NCBI GenBank assembly: GCA_949299185.1
Contig: CASFZR010000013.1
Span: 1-40,611, forward strand
Source of the DNA: an uncultured Spirochaetales bacterium
GTDB taxonomy: Bacteria > Spirochaetota > Spirochaetia > Sphaerochaetales > Sphaerochaetaceae
DNA: 40,611 nucleotides
Reading direction: 5' to 3'
Below the pieces are notes generated by a model that saw nothing but the letters and a program-made list of their open reading frames with translations, was not told the origin of the DNA and ran no database searches. The position numbers and the translations under genes were made by a program. Of this stretch, positions 7,533 to 17,496 are shown piece after piece; the stretch's first letter is position 1; each line of letters starts with the position of its first letter.

Positions 7533-8590
7533 TCGTAGACAAGGGCAGCGAGATAGAGATAGATGAGAGCGTGCTGTCGCGTGCAGTCGACGCCCGTTAT
7601 CAGGAGGAGGACAGGCAGGAGAACCTCCTGAGGCCGCAGTATCTCGAGGACTTCCAGGGGCAGTCATCCATAAAGGAGAACCTCTCGGTGTTCATCAAGG
7701 CGGCACGGAACCGCGGAGATGCCCTGGACCATACGTTCATCGTAGGGCCTCCCGGACTGGGCAAGACGACGCTTGCCTCGATCATCGCCAACGAGATGCA
7801 CTCGGAGATCCGCATGACCTCCGCTCCCGCGCTCGATAAGCCCAAGGACCTTGCCGGGATACTCACCAACGTCTCCGAGGGCTCTATCTTCTTCATCGAT
7901 GAGATACACCGCCTCAAGCCAGCGCTTGAGGAGATGCTCTATATCGCGATGGAGGACTTCGAGATCGACTGGGTGATAGGGCAGGGACCTGCGGCGCGCA
8001 CGATGAGGATACCGCTTCCTCACTTCACGCTGATCGGCGCGACTACAAAGGCCGGTTCAGTCTCCTCCCCGCTCGCCTCGCGCTTCGGCATCAACCTGCA
8101 TATAGACTTCTATCAGCCGGAGGAGCTTTCAAGGATCATATCGCGCTCCGCGCGCATCCTCGAGACGGATATCACCGCCGATGCGGTGATGATGCTCGCG
8201 CGCTGCTCAAGAGGTACCCCTAGGATCGCCAATAGGCTTCTCCGGAGGCTCCGTGACTTCGCCTCCGTCCTTGGTGACGGAACGATCACCGAGAAGATCG
8301 TCAGGGAAGGGCTTGACCGCCTCGGCATCGATGGCAACGGGCTTGAGACGATGGACAGGAACATACTCCGCACGATCATCGAGTACTACGGGGGCGGTCC
8401 CGTCGGCGCGGATACCCTCTCGATATCCGTAGGGGAGGCCGTGGAGAGCCTTGAGGACTTCTACGAGCCCTATCTCATCCAGCAGGGGTATCTCAAGAGG
8501 ACGCCGCGCGGACGCTGCGTGACACGCAAGGCCTATGAGCTGCTGAACATCAAGGGAGGAGCGGATGCTGACCAAGGACTACTATTTTGA
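7529..8590 (+). CDS. ruvB: Holliday junction branch migration ATPase RuvB
   Basis: RuvB is the hexameric AAA+ motor that drives branch migration on RuvA-bound junctions. Visible features in order are Walker [10 protein letters not shown] at residues 73-81, Walker [10 protein letters not shown], a sensor region [20 protein letters not shown], and a C-terminal winged helix with [11 protein letters not shown] and TPRGR. The length of 353 residues is typical. The start ATG overlaps the ruvA stop (ATGA), and the 3' end overlaps queA by 26 bases. Confidence 0.96.
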   Translation: MIVDKGSEIEIDESVLSRAVDARYQEEDRQENLLRPQYLEDFQGQSSIKENLSVFIKAARNRGDALDHTFIVGPPGLGKTTLASIIANEMHSEIRMTSAPALDKPKDLAGILTNVSEGSIFFIDEIHRLKPALEEMLYIAMEDFEIDWVIGQGPAARTMRIPLPHFTLIGATTKAGSVSSPLASRFGINLHIDFYQPEELSRIISRSARILETDITADAVMMLARCSRGTPRIANRLLRRLRDFASVLGDGTITEKIVREGLDRLGIDGNGLETMDRNILRTIIEYYGGGPVGADTLSISVGEAVESLEDFYEPYLIQQGYLKRTPRGRCVTRKAYELLNIKGGADADQGLLF

Positions 8591-9605
8591 CCTGCCAGAG
8601 GAGCTGATAGCCCAGGAACCCTCCGAGAGGAGAGGTGAGGACAGGCTCCTCCTCCTGGACAGGGAGGATGGGATATTCTCAGACCATATGATGAGGGAAT
8701 TTCCCTCGCTCATCACCAAGCCTTCCGTGATCGTGGTCAACAACTCCAAGGTGAGGAAGGCGAGGGTCTACGGGACCTCTGAGACAGGGGGAACGGTGGA
8801 GTTCCTCTTCCTCTCCCCTGAGAGCGACGGGGCGTGGAAGTGCATGGCCACCAAGACGAAGAGGCAGAGGGTGGGAAAGCGCTTCTCGTTCCTCGACAGG
8901 GACGGCAATGCCGTTGCAGAGGCCGTGATCGTCCGTGAGAATCCCGATGCTACGAGATCGCTGATGTTCACCTCCCCGATCGGAGAGTCCTTCTTCGACA
9001 GCTGCGGCCATGTGCCCCTTCCGCCTTATATCAAGCGGGAGGACAGCTTCTCCGATGAGACGCGCTACCAGACCGTCTATGCCTCACAGCCGGGATCCGT
9101 GGCGGCTCCGACTGCCGGTCTCCACTTCACCGAGGCGCTGATGGATGAGGTGAGGGGGATGGGAATCCCTATCTATGAGGTGACGCTCCATGTTGGCGCC
9201 GGCACATTCCTTCCCGTGAGGACGGAGAATGTCGAGGATCATCACATGCATACCGAGCATTACTCGATAGATCCGGAGACCGCCGATGCGCTGAACGCGG
9301 CGAAGGCTGAGGGAAAGCGGATCCTCGCGGTGGGAACCACGAGCGTGAGGACGCTTGAGAGCGCCGCCGATGAGAGCGGAAGGATATCACGCCTTGAGGG
9401 CGATACCGATATCTTCATCCGCCCGGGATACCGCTTCCGCTTCGTGTCGGATCTGCTGACGAACTTCCATACCCCCGAGTCGACGCTGCTGATGCTCGTC
9501 TCCGCCCTCGCCGGCAAGGACCTGATATTCTCGGCATACCGCCATGCGATAGAGAGCAGATACCGCTTCTTCAGCTATGGCGACGCGATGTTCATCAGAG
9601 GCTGA
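8565..9605 (+). CDS. queA: S-adenosylmethionine:tRNA ribosyltransferase-isomerase QueA
   Basis: QueA transfers and isomerises the ribosyl group of SAM onto preQ1 in tRNA to give epoxyqueuosine, a late step of queuosine synthesis. The protein begins [24 protein letters not shown], diagnostic in content for QueA. It also carries [13 protein letters not shown], then [27 protein letters not shown] and [15 protein letters not shown]. The length of 346 residues is standard. The start at 8565 lies 26 bases inside ruvB and uses GGGAGGAG at about 8553-8560 for ribosome binding. It converges with tmk and their 3' ends overlap by 11 bases. Confidence 0.95.
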   Translation: MLTKDYYFDLPEELIAQEPSERRGEDRLLLLDREDGIFSDHMMREFPSLITKPSVIVVNNSKVRKARVYGTSETGGTVEFLFLSPESDGAWKCMATKTKRQRVGKRFSFLDRDGNAVAEAVIVRENPDATRSLMFTSPIGESFFDSCGHVPLPPYIKREDSFSDETRYQTVYASQPGSVAAPTAGLHFTEALMDEVRGMGIPIYEVTLHVGAGTFLPVRTENVEDHHMHTEHYSIDPETADALNAAKAEGKRILAVGTTSVRTLESAADESGRISRLEGDTDIFIRPGYRFRFVSDLLTNFHTPESTLLMLVSALAGKDLIFSAYRHAIESRYRFFSYGDAMFIRG

Positions 9606-10215
9606 GCGCGGATAGCGCCCTGCGGATCTCCTTCTCCACGTTCTCCGGGCTTGCCATCCCGTCCACGCGGATGAGGTTCACTCCTTCCGGAAGCTCCGCG
9701 AAGGCGGCCTCGTAGTTCTTCCTGACGGCGCTGAGGAACTCGGCCCTGTCGAAAAGCTCCTTCTCCCCGCCGCGCTTCTCTATGCGCCTGAGGCATTCCT
9801 CGACAGGGGTATCGACATAGATGATGACCTCTGGTGCGGGAAAGCGGTTGATTCCCTTGATGAAGTCGAGGTCGCACTCCACGCCCTGGTAGGCTATCGA
9901 GGAGTAGAGGTATCTGTCTGATATAACGACGGCGCCTTCCTCGAGCATGCGGATGATGCCATAGGCGCTGTTGTGGAGGTGGTCATCCCTGTCCGCGGCG
10001 TACAGGAGCGCGAGCGCCTCAGGCGTCGTCTGCACCTTCTTCTGCAGCACCTTCCTCACAAGCTCACCGATCGGATTGGACGTAGGCTCGTTGGTGATGG
10101 CATATCTTCGCTTATTGAATTCGTAATAGCGCGCGAGGGCATGGAGCTGGGTCGTCGTTCCTGCTCCGTCCAGGCCCTCTAGGACTATGAATGATCTGAG
10201 TATTCTGCCTTGCAT
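9595..10215 (-). CDS. tmk: Thymidylate kinase with a variant P-loop
   Basis: This protein should phosphorylate dTMP to dTDP for DNA synthesis. At 206 residues it is of normal length when started at ATG 10215, which has an AGGAG site about ten bases upstream; a longer frame to 10287 would add an unsupported N-terminal extension. Family features are LEGLDGAG at the P-loop, EPTSNPIGELVRK, the DRY motif in VVISDRYLYSSIAYQG, and a LID region with RIEKRGGEKELFDR. The P-loop reads GLDGAGTTTQ, so the normally invariant lysine is Thr20. The gene converges on queA and is divergent from tamB. Confidence 0.88.
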   Translation of the reverse strand: MQGRILRSFIVLEGLDGAGTTTQLHALARYYEFNKRRYAITNEPTSNPIGELVRKVLQKKVQTTPEALALLYAADRDDHLHNSAYGIIRMLEEGAVVISDRYLYSSIAYQGVECDLDFIKGINRFPAPEVIIYVDTPVEECLRRIEKRGGEKELFDRAEFLSAVRKNYEAAFAELPEGVNLIRVDGMASPENVEKEIRRALSALSL

Positions 10216-10240
10216 GGCGAGGTTTCTCCTTTTCCTCGGA

Positions 10241-10252
10241 TATGTTAACATA
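10241..10252. promoter_or_regulatory. 12-bp perfect palindrome between divergent tmk and tamB
   Basis: TATGTTAACATA is a perfect palindrome in the short gap between the tmk and tamB starts. It could be an operator or a shared -10 region for divergent transcription, since TATGTT resembles a -10 box on both strands. No good -35 box was found for either direction. Confidence 0.35.
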
Positions 10253-10275
10253 ATCATCGGATAATTTTGAGGCTT

Positions 10276-13200
10276 ATGAGATACCATTCGACTTTCTCGA
10301 CGATCGCCATTTCCATCGTAGTCCTGCTGGTATTCGCCTCAGTCGCGCTCTTCACGGTGGCCGTCCTTTCCATGACGAGTCCCACCCTCATAGCCACCCA
10401 GGAGCTTCTCAAGGAGCTTTCGGCCGCATCAACCCCGGTCTCCGTCTCCTTCGATTCGATGGACAGGAACTTCCGTGATGGCATATTCATAAACGGGCTG
10501 GAGGTCGCTGTCGGGGGAGAGGAGGTGGCCTCATTCGAGAGCGTTACCGTCCATATGGGCCTCTTCTCGCTCATACGCTACCTCGTGCTGGGCTCGGGGA
10601 ACCTGGAGATCGAGGCGCAGAACGGCTCCGTGGATATCCCCATGGCTCTGCTCGCGGGAGGCGGCGGGGGAGAGGCAGACGCGGTCTTCTCCATGCCTTC
10701 GATCCCTGAGCAGTACTCATTCTCGATCCATGTCCACGATACAGACGTATCGATCGCCGGCGCGGCCTTCATCGATGACCTGGAGGCCTCGGTCTACCTG
10801 AAGGACGGGCTTTCCTCGATCGACGGAAGGCTATCTGCGCCAGATGTGAAGATAGACCGGGAAGGGGCCGTGGGAGAGGGGCGTGAGCTTCTCCTGACGC
10901 TCTTCTATGATGGTTCACTCTCAGCGGCGCTATCGCTTGATAGCCTCGCGCTCTCATATGGCCGATACTCCGCCATGGCTGAGGGAATAGCGGCAAGGGG
11001 GTCGCTTGAGAACGGGGCGCGCCTTACCGATGGCTCGCTCATCCTCTCACTTTCCTCCCTGTCATTGGACTCTCCTGACCTCTCGGCAGCGCTCTCCTCA
11101 TCCTCGCTCTCCATGTCTGGCGATGGCATCGAGGCCGTGCTGACAGGCGGAGCTGCGTCCTATGGGGATATAAAGGGAACGATAGCGAGGATAGAGGCGG
11201 CTAGCGGCGATTATGATAGCTATACGGTCGCTCTTCAGGATATATCCGCAGAAGATGGATCACTGTCGCTTCTCTCCTCGGATCAGATCACGCTCTCTGC
11301 CGTTCTTAGCAGCAATAGCCTTTCGTTCTCCTCCCCGCGTCTCGATACCGGCATCATCTCGCTTAGCACTGGGCTCTTCCCGATGCTTTCCGTCTCCTCC
11401 GTGGAGGGCTCTGCGGGGGTATCGGAGGACGGGATTTCCTTCTCCGTCTCCTCGGAGGCGATGCTTTCCTCTGAGGAAGAGGAGTTCAGCGGCACATCGC
11501 TCTCCATAGGAGCAGAAGGAGTAATAGGGAAGGATGGGGGCGTTGATCTTGACCTCCTCATCGATGACGTGAGGCTTCCTGAGCTAGATGAGGATGCGTC
11601 GCTTTCGCTGTCGCTCTCGGACGGAAACGCGCGCTTCGTCGCCCGCTATGGCCGCTACCTTACCGCGCGTGGAAGCTACGATGGCGGCTCCCTGATGCTC
11701 TCCGCGCTCATGAGCGCCCTTCCTCTCCATCCGCTGCAGCCGTATATCTCATTCTTCATGCCATCCCTTACCGGATATATCGGAGATGCCACTAGCGCGA
11801 CCGGATCGGTGAACGTGGACGTAAGGATGGATGAGGATGGCTTCTATGGCCCATCGTCCTTCTCCGTGTCCTTCTCCGATGTACGCTTCAATGACTATTC
11901 CTTCTCGGCCTCCGCCTCGCTCTCGTCCTATCTATCAGGCAGCATGGTAGAGGTCTATGCCGCGGAGCTTTCCACGGATATCGCGACGGCGCTCTGGCAT
12001 GGCTCTATCGATCTCGGAAGCTTCCTGCCAGAGGGTGAGTTCTCGCTGGAGAACTCGGATGGCCGCACACTTGCCCAGGCTCTCCTTGAGCTTTCGGATA
12101 GCAGGGAGTACTCGTTCTCGCTCCGCATCCCTCCCGCCCCCGGCACGCTCTTCAGCGGACGCGTGGACTTCTCACAGGAGGGCATGATCCGTTCCGATGC
12201 CGTGCTTTCGAGCGGTGAGAACGTCTATCCGATAGATCTCTCGATAGATCTTGATGATGATGTGATATCGCTGCTGAATCCCGCGCTCTCCATCATCGTG
12301 CGCTATGGCGACGGGATATCTGGGGAGGCGGTGTTCTCATCCTTCGCGCTTCCAGTGCCCTCCGAGGATGTGGCTCCGTGCGTGCTGAACGGGACGATAA
12401 GGGCCTCGTTCGTCTTCTCCGAGCAGGCGCTGGACATAAGCGTGCCCTCGTTCCAGATCGAGAACATGAGGCACCTGCCGACCTCTCCTGATATCTCATT
12501 CACAGCCAGTGGGGACAATGACGGGGTGAGGCTGGAGAACATCATAGTCTCCGGAGTGGAGACGGAGCCCCTCCGCGGCACCCTTGATATCTCGGTGGGA
12601 GAGAGGCGCGGCGCGCTCTTCCTCTCCTCGTCGCGCTCTGAGGAGAGGGAGGAGATAAGGCTCTCCGTATATGCCTCCGATTCCGGCTTCTCCGGCATCT
12701 TCCGTGCCGATAACCTGAACCTGAGGCGCCTCGGCATCGATGGCTATGCCGCCTCCGTGAACCTCACGGGCCATGGCGGGAGCTGGTCCTCGCTGGCGTT
12801 TTCCGGCTCATTCCTGGCCCGCTCCACGGATATGGCGAACAGGCCGGGAACCTTCTCCGCCGACATGTTCATCGGCAGCGATGAGATAGAGTTCCGCTCT
12901 ATCAGCTTCATCAGCGACGGTCTGAGGATCTCCTCGCCATTCGTCGGCTTCTCCTCCGCCACTGGACGGCTTGAGGCCTCTGCAGATATCTACGCGGCGA
13001 AGATAAATGCCGACAGGGAGTATCCTGTGACGACCACGCTCTCGCTTGAGGCGGAGATAGGGGAGGCCGATAACCTCGCAGAGAGCGTCATGCTCCTCAT
13101 CGGCGATGATGGGCCCGCCGATGTCTCTGGCCATATTGCCTTGGGAGACATCGATATAGACAACAGGCTCTATATCGACGGACGGGAGTCTTCGTTCCTC

Positions 13201-14847
13201 TATTCCGATGGTCGCGTAGAGCTGTCCGGATCCCTCGCCTCTGGATCATTCGATCCGGAGGAAGGCTTCTTCGATATCTCCATCGACCTTGATCCCGTGG
13301 TCCTTCTCTCGCTTACGGGCCACCTGACTGAGACTGGCTTCGAGATGAAGGTCGGCATACCGCTCTTTGAGATGAGCGTGGTGAATATCCTCTTCCCGGT
13401 TCCTACCGTCACCTTCGTCGATCCAGCACCGACCCATGGCGAGATCTACATCGTCAAGGACGGTATCGAATGGGATCTCTACGGCAAGGCCGAGGCGGAG
13501 ACGGTCGCGTTCGATCTCTTCTGGATGCCTGGCCAGCGCGTCATACTCCACGATCCATCATTCGTAGTCTGGGACAACAGCATAACATCCCTCGTCGATG
13601 ACTGCACCGTGCTTGATATGGATACCTATGAGCGGCTTCCTGGCGGGGTATCGCTCTCGGTGGACCTCTCCAAGACGCTCTCTCTGGTGCAGTGGAGGGT
13701 CGATGTCTATGCCGAGGATGGCAAGGAGGTCGGCATACGCCTTCCCGTCATGGCTGCCAATGTCGATATCTGGGGAGATGTCTCGGGACACCTCTCTGTG
13801 ATCGGCTACGATAACTTCGTCGAGCTTGGTGGAGACATAACGGCCGAGGACCTGAGGATGTCGATCGGCATGGAGCCGATGCCGGAGTGGTGGGGCTCGA
13901 AGAAGACTGTGACGATGGACATGAACCTCCTGCTGCGTGAGAACGTGAGCTTCGTCATGCCCCTTGGCTCCGATCCGATTCTCACGGCCATGCTGGCGGA
14001 GAACCAGCGCCTGCGGGTCAGGAAGTCTGAGACCGGAGGCCTCGATATCTCAGGCAACCTGGAGATACGCTCAGGGGAGTTCTTCTATTTCCAGAAGAAC
14101 TTTTATATCACGGAGGGTAGCATCGGATTCCCAGAGGTCAGCTATGGCGCCCCGTCATTCAATCCTGTCCTCAACCTCCGTGCGAGGCTCCGTGATTTCG
14201 ACAGCGATGGCCGCCCTGTGGATATCTTCCTCGTGCTGCGCAACGCCACTCTGGATAACATCAGCCCGACCTTCGAAAGCTCGCCGAGCAAGGATATAAA
14301 CGAGATCATGTCCATCCTCGGCGGCGCGATACTCCCGACCGGTGTCTATGGCGATGTGACGGTCTCCTCCGTCTTCTCCCTCGTCTCCGCCTCGGTGGAT
14401 ATCCTCTCGCGCATGGGCATACTCCGCTCCTCCGACACCGGCCTTGAGACCTCGATCAGGAGCGCCCTTTCCCTCGATACCTTCTCCATCCACTCGAATA
14501 TCGTCGAGAACATCCTCTACGATACGGTCAGCCTTGCCTCATCGAACCTCGATGAGGATAACCTCTCGCCGATGGCGCGCTATCTCAACGGCACGACGCT
14601 CTATCTCGGCAAGTACATCTCGCCGGAGCTGTACTTCGAGGGAATGGTCCACCTGCAGAGTTCTACCGACCGCGATGATGACTCGCATACCTTCATCGCC
14701 GATGACCTCGATCTGGATATAGAGATATCGCTGGAATGGAACAATCCGATGTGTACCGTCACCTTCTTCACGCAGCCTGGGAACATAACCGTCTATGACT
14801 TCATGGACAACTTCGGCTTCGAGATATCGAAGAGGATCGTCTGGTGA
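10276..14847 (+). CDS. tamB: TamB-like translocation and assembly module / AsmA-like lipid transport protein
   Basis: This 1523-residue protein has an N-terminal membrane anchor (SIVVLLVFASVALFTVAV, near residues 10-30). A very long stretch of short serine-, aspartate- and glycine-rich beta-strands follows, as expected for the bridge-like TamB/AsmA superfamily. The last 400 residues carry the DUF490/TamB C-terminal signature: LEIRSGEFFYFQKNFYITEG, NPVLNLRARLRD and KDINEIMSILGGAI. TamB spans the periplasm and works with a BamA-family protein in outer-membrane protein insertion or lipid traffic. Here the BamA gene follows directly, as recalled for Treponema pallidum TP0325-TP0326. The start could also be TTG 10267, three codons earlier; neither has an ideal ribosome binding site. 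Confidence 0.88.
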   Translation: MRYHSTFSTIAISIVVLLVFASVALFTVAVLSMTSPTLIATQELLKELSAASTPVSVSFDSMDRNFRDGIFINGLEVAVGGEEVASFESVTVHMGLFSLIRYLVLGSGNLEIEAQNGSVDIPMALLAGGGGGEADAVFSMPSIPEQYSFSIHVHDTDVSIAGAAFIDDLEASVYLKDGLSSIDGRLSAPDVKIDREGAVGEGRELLLTLFYDGSLSAALSLDSLALSYGRYSAMAEGIAARGSLENGARLTDGSLILSLSSLSLDSPDLSAALSSSSLSMSGDGIEAVLTGGAASYGDIKGTIARIEAASGDYDSYTVALQDISAEDGSLSLLSSDQITLSAVLSSNSLSFSSPRLDTGIISLSTGLFPMLSVSSVEGSAGVSEDGISFSVSSEAMLSSEEEEFSGTSLSIGAEGVIGKDGGVDLDLLIDDVRLPELDEDASLSLSLSDGNARFVARYGRYLTARGSYDGGSLMLSALMSALPLHPLQPYISFFMPSLTGYIGDATSATGSVNVDVRMDEDGFYGPSSFSVSFSDVRFNDYSFSASASLSSYLSGSMVEVYAAELSTDIATALWHGSIDLGSFLPEGEFSLENSDGRTLAQALLELSDSREYSFSLRIPPAPGTLFSGRVDFSQEGMIRSDAVLSSGENVYPIDLSIDLDDDVISLLNPALSIIVRYGDGISGEAVFSSFALPVPSEDVAPCVLNGTIRASFVFSEQALDISVPSFQIENMRHLPTSPDISFTASGDNDGVRLENIIVSGVETEPLRGTLDISVGERRGALFLSSSRSEEREEIRLSVYASDSGFSGIFRADNLNLRRLGIDGYAASVNLTGHGGSWSSLAFSGSFLARSTDMANRPGTFSADMFIGSDEIEFRSISFISDGLRISSPFVGFSSATGRLEASADIYAAKINADREYPVTTTLSLEAEIGEADNLAESVMLLIGDDGPADVSGHIALGDIDIDNRLYIDGRESSFLYSDGRVELSGSLASGSFDPEEGFFDISIDLDPVVLLSLTGHLTETGFEMKVGIPLFEMSVVNILFPVPTVTFVDPAPTHGEIYIVKDGIEWDLYGKAEAETVAFDLFWMPGQRVILHDPSFVVWDNSITSLVDDCTVLDMDTYERLPGGVSLSVDLSKTLSLVQWRVDVYAEDGKEVGIRLPVMAANVDIWGDVSGHLSVIGYDNFVELGGDITAEDLRMSIGMEPMPEWWGSKKTVTMDMNLLLRENVSFVMPLGSDPILTAMLAENQRLRVRKSETGGLDISGNLEIRSGEFFYFQKNFYITEGSIGFPEVSYGAPSFNPVLNLRARLRDFDSDGRPVDIFLVLRNATLDNISPTFESSPSKDINEIMSILGGAILPTGVYGDVTVSSVFSLVSASVDILSRMGILRSSDTGLETSIRSALSLDTFSIHSNIVENILYDTVSLASSNLDEDNLSPMARYLNGTTLYLGKYISPELYFEGMVHLQSSTDRDDDSHTFIADDLDLDIEISLEWNNPMCTVTFFTQPGNITVYDFMDNFGFEISKRIVW

Positions 14848-14879
14848 GGTGTAGTTTTGGTGTTTTCAGCCTATCGAGG

Positions 14880-14919
14880 GGCTCTGGACGGGCTTCTGTG
14901 TAGAGCCGCTACGTTTTTT
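14880..14919 (+). terminator. Candidate terminator between tamB and bamA
   Basis: GGCTCT (14880-14885) can pair with AGAGCC (14902-14907) over a 16-base loop, and six T bases lie at 14914-14919. The T-run starts six bases after the stem, so this is an imperfect intrinsic terminator, possibly only an attenuator. Confidence 0.35.
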
Positions 14920-14954
14920 CTGATATCATTGCCGAAGGAGCCAAGGAATTGAGA

Positions 14955-17495
14955 ATGAGACGCTTTCTATTGATACTTACCGCGCTCTGCGCCCTTCTTC
15001 TGCCACTCTCTGCCGCTGACGGGGTGTGGTGGGACGGCATGCCGATGACCGCGTTCAGGTATGAGGGACTGCAGAATGTCGAGGCGCATACGGTGGATAA
15101 CCTCCTGAGGCCTTATCTTGAGGAGCCTTTCTCCGATAGCACCTTCGCTGAGATGAACAGCGTACTCTATGCCCAGCCCTGGCTGAGCTATGTCTCCGCC
15201 GAGGCGCTCAGGGACGAGGGGACGGGAAACCTCGTCATACAGTTCTCATTCATGGAGAACCCGATGGTCTCATCGGTCTCCATCGAGGGAGAGCGGCAGG
15301 TGAGTGAGCGTAGCGTCCGTTCCAACCAGGATATAAAGGCTGGATCCTTCTTCACCCCGGGTATGCTCTCCGTCGGAGAGGCGAGCGTCAGGGACTACTA
15401 CCTCCAGAGAGGATACAGGGATGTGGAGGTGAGTGCCGATTCCGCCTTCGATGAGGCGTCGAATACCGTCGCTGTCACATATACGATCAATGAGGGAAAG
15501 CAGTACAAGGTGCGCTCGATACTCTTCGAGGGGATATCAGGGCTGACGGCGAAGAACATCGGGGACGTGCTGACGCAGAAGGAGCGCTCCTTCTTCAACA
15601 GCGGCAACTTCAATCAGGCCGATATCGAGACGGACAGGAACGCCATCATCGCGCTCTATGGCACCGAGGGCTATCCTGACGCGAGGATAGATAGCGTCGA
15701 TGTCGTGCCGACGGGCGAGGAGAACGAGGACACGATCTATGTCAATGTCGTCTATACGATAACGGAGGGCGACAGGTGGACGATCGGATCGATCACCTTC
15801 GAGGGCAACGACGTATTCTCCGATGACCAGGTCTCCTCCCTGATCACGATCGAGCCGGGCGACCCTTACGATGCTTCCGCGATAGCCGCGCAGTACGAGG
15901 CGATCTCCTCGCTCTACTACGATAATGGATATATACGTGCCACGGTGGATTTCCGCCAGTCGCGCGATGAGGTGAACCATACGATCAGCTATGATATCGT
16001 GATCAGCGAGGGAACGCAGTCGATCGTCGAGGATATCATCATAACCGGCCTGACAAAGACGAAGCCTCATGTCATGGAGAGGGAGCTGACGCTCCACGTC
16101 GGCGATGTCTTCTCCCGCTCCCGTCTTATCCGCAGCCAGCAGAACCTGATGAACACCGGACTTATCACATCGGTGCGCGCCGACCTCCTGTATGGCAACA
16201 CCCCGGATGGCGTCATCGTCGAGATAGCCGTCGAGGAAGGCAATCAGATGGAGCTGCAGTTCGGAGCCACGTTCGGAGGTACGGTCGATGGGTTTCCCAT
16301 CTCCGGCTTTCTCCAGTGGGCCGATAGGAATCTGGCAGGGACTGGCCGTGATCTCGCCATCTCCACGACGCTCTCTCCCGATACCCAGTCTGTATCTATA
16401 TCCCTTTCTGATGATTGGGTGGGGGACTGGCGCTGGGCCAATGGAATAAGCTTCTCCGTCGAGCATAGCTACCGCGATGATACCCTTCAGCGCGATCCTG
16501 CCTCCGCCTACTTCGATGGCCGTGATGATGATATGCTCACGTTCCCATGGGGCTATCCTTCCGCTGATAGCTGGTACGCCTCGGACAATCCGCTCTATCC
16601 TGCGGACGCATATCTCATGGCCTATGACTACTGGCGCCTCGCGCTCGGATACGACACTGGCTACACGTTCGCCTTCGATCCTGGTTCGCTCACGCTCTCC
16701 GCGGGCTTCTCGTTCGGTATCAACCGCGCCTTCTATGATGACACGAAGTATGATCCGTATGAGCTGCTGATAAAGCGCTACCATGAGCGTTGGCAGTGGT
16801 CCAACCGCCTCACGCTCTCCGTGACCTGGGATGGAAGGGACCTGCGGCAGAACACTACCAAGGGCTATGTGCTGTCGGCATCATGGACCTACGCCGGAGG
16901 CTTCCTTGGAGGCCTTTCCAACTACAACCGCCTCTCTCTCTCCGGCGCTGGCTATCACTCGCTCTTCAGCTATACCAACGACGAGGGGGAGGAGAAGCAT
17001 CTCGTACTATCGCTCTCATCCTCCGTATCCTTCATGTTCGACCAGTACTGGAACAGCGGCGATGGCCGTGGCTGGACCTGGCATAACGCCAAGGAGGGAG
17101 CGACGCGCTATGAGATGCTCTACATCGATGGCATGAACATCGGCCGTGGCTTCGATGTCGTCTACGACAAGGCATTCCTCTGGCACAACCAGCTCGATCT
17201 AACGTTCCCGATCGTTAACCGCATCGTGGCCGTCGAAGGCTTCGTGTCAGCAACGGGCGTGACCGGGGCGCTCTCGGAGCTTGATGATTTCGCGAACATA
17301 GACTGGTACTTCGCGACCGGCATCGGACTCAAGATGCAGATACCGGGCTTCCCGCTCGGACTCTATATCGTCAAGAACGCCACATGGACCCATGAGGCGG
17401 GATTCGCATGGGAGCAGGGACTTCTCTTCGCTGACAGCAGCCGTCCTGGCTCCGGCCTGAAGATCGTCCTCGCGATCACGACCTCCCTCTATTGA
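14955..17495 (+). CDS. bamA: Outer membrane protein assembly factor BamA
   Basis: BamA is the central beta-barrel of the complex that folds and inserts outer-membrane proteins. The 846-residue protein has a signal peptide (FLLILTALCALLLPLSAADG). The periplasmic part to about residue 420 contains repeated POTRA domains with phrases such as YKVRSILFEG and WTIGSITFEGND. The rest is a barrel rich in alternating aromatic strands. The conserved loop-6 motif appears as IGRGF, with Arg731. ATG 14955 is preferred with AAGGA seven bases upstream; TTG 14949 with GAAGGAG is an alternative. The mutS start follows after one base. Length and neighbours match Treponema Tp92 (TP0326). Confidence 0.93.
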   Translation: MRRFLLILTALCALLLPLSAADGVWWDGMPMTAFRYEGLQNVEAHTVDNLLRPYLEEPFSDSTFAEMNSVLYAQPWLSYVSAEALRDEGTGNLVIQFSFMENPMVSSVSIEGERQVSERSVRSNQDIKAGSFFTPGMLSVGEASVRDYYLQRGYRDVEVSADSAFDEASNTVAVTYTINEGKQYKVRSILFEGISGLTAKNIGDVLTQKERSFFNSGNFNQADIETDRNAIIALYGTEGYPDARIDSVDVVPTGEENEDTIYVNVVYTITEGDRWTIGSITFEGNDVFSDDQVSSLITIEPGDPYDASAIAAQYEAISSLYYDNGYIRATVDFRQSRDEVNHTISYDIVISEGTQSIVEDIIITGLTKTKPHVMERELTLHVGDVFSRSRLIRSQQNLMNTGLITSVRADLLYGNTPDGVIVEIAVEEGNQMELQFGATFGGTVDGFPISGFLQWADRNLAGTGRDLAISTTLSPDTQSVSISLSDDWVGDWRWANGISFSVEHSYRDDTLQRDPASAYFDGRDDDMLTFPWGYPSADSWYASDNPLYPADAYLMAYDYWRLALGYDTGYTFAFDPGSLTLSAGFSFGINRAFYDDTKYDPYELLIKRYHERWQWSNRLTLSVTWDGRDLRQNTTKGYVLSASWTYAGGFLGGLSNYNRLSLSGAGYHSLFSYTNDEGEEKHLVLSLSSSVSFMFDQYWNSGDGRGWTWHNAKEGATRYEMLYIDGMNIGRGFDVVYDKAFLWHNQLDLTFPIVNRIVAVEGFVSATGVTGALSELDDFANIDWYFATGIGLKMQIPGFPLGLYIVKNATWTHEAGFAWEQGLLFADSSRPGSGLKIVLAITTSLY

Positions 17496-17496
17496 T

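Noticed and set aside
10500..13500. Serine-rich repetitive-looking stretch in tamB as a DNA repeat array
   Set aside because: The repetition is of short beta-strand composition, not of nucleotide units; no exact repeats of notable length were seen.
15537..16784. 415-residue open frame on the minus strand inside bamA
   Set aside because: Antisense shadow caused by GC-rich codons; rich in Arg, Val, Ile and Asp without domains, while bamA is well supported.
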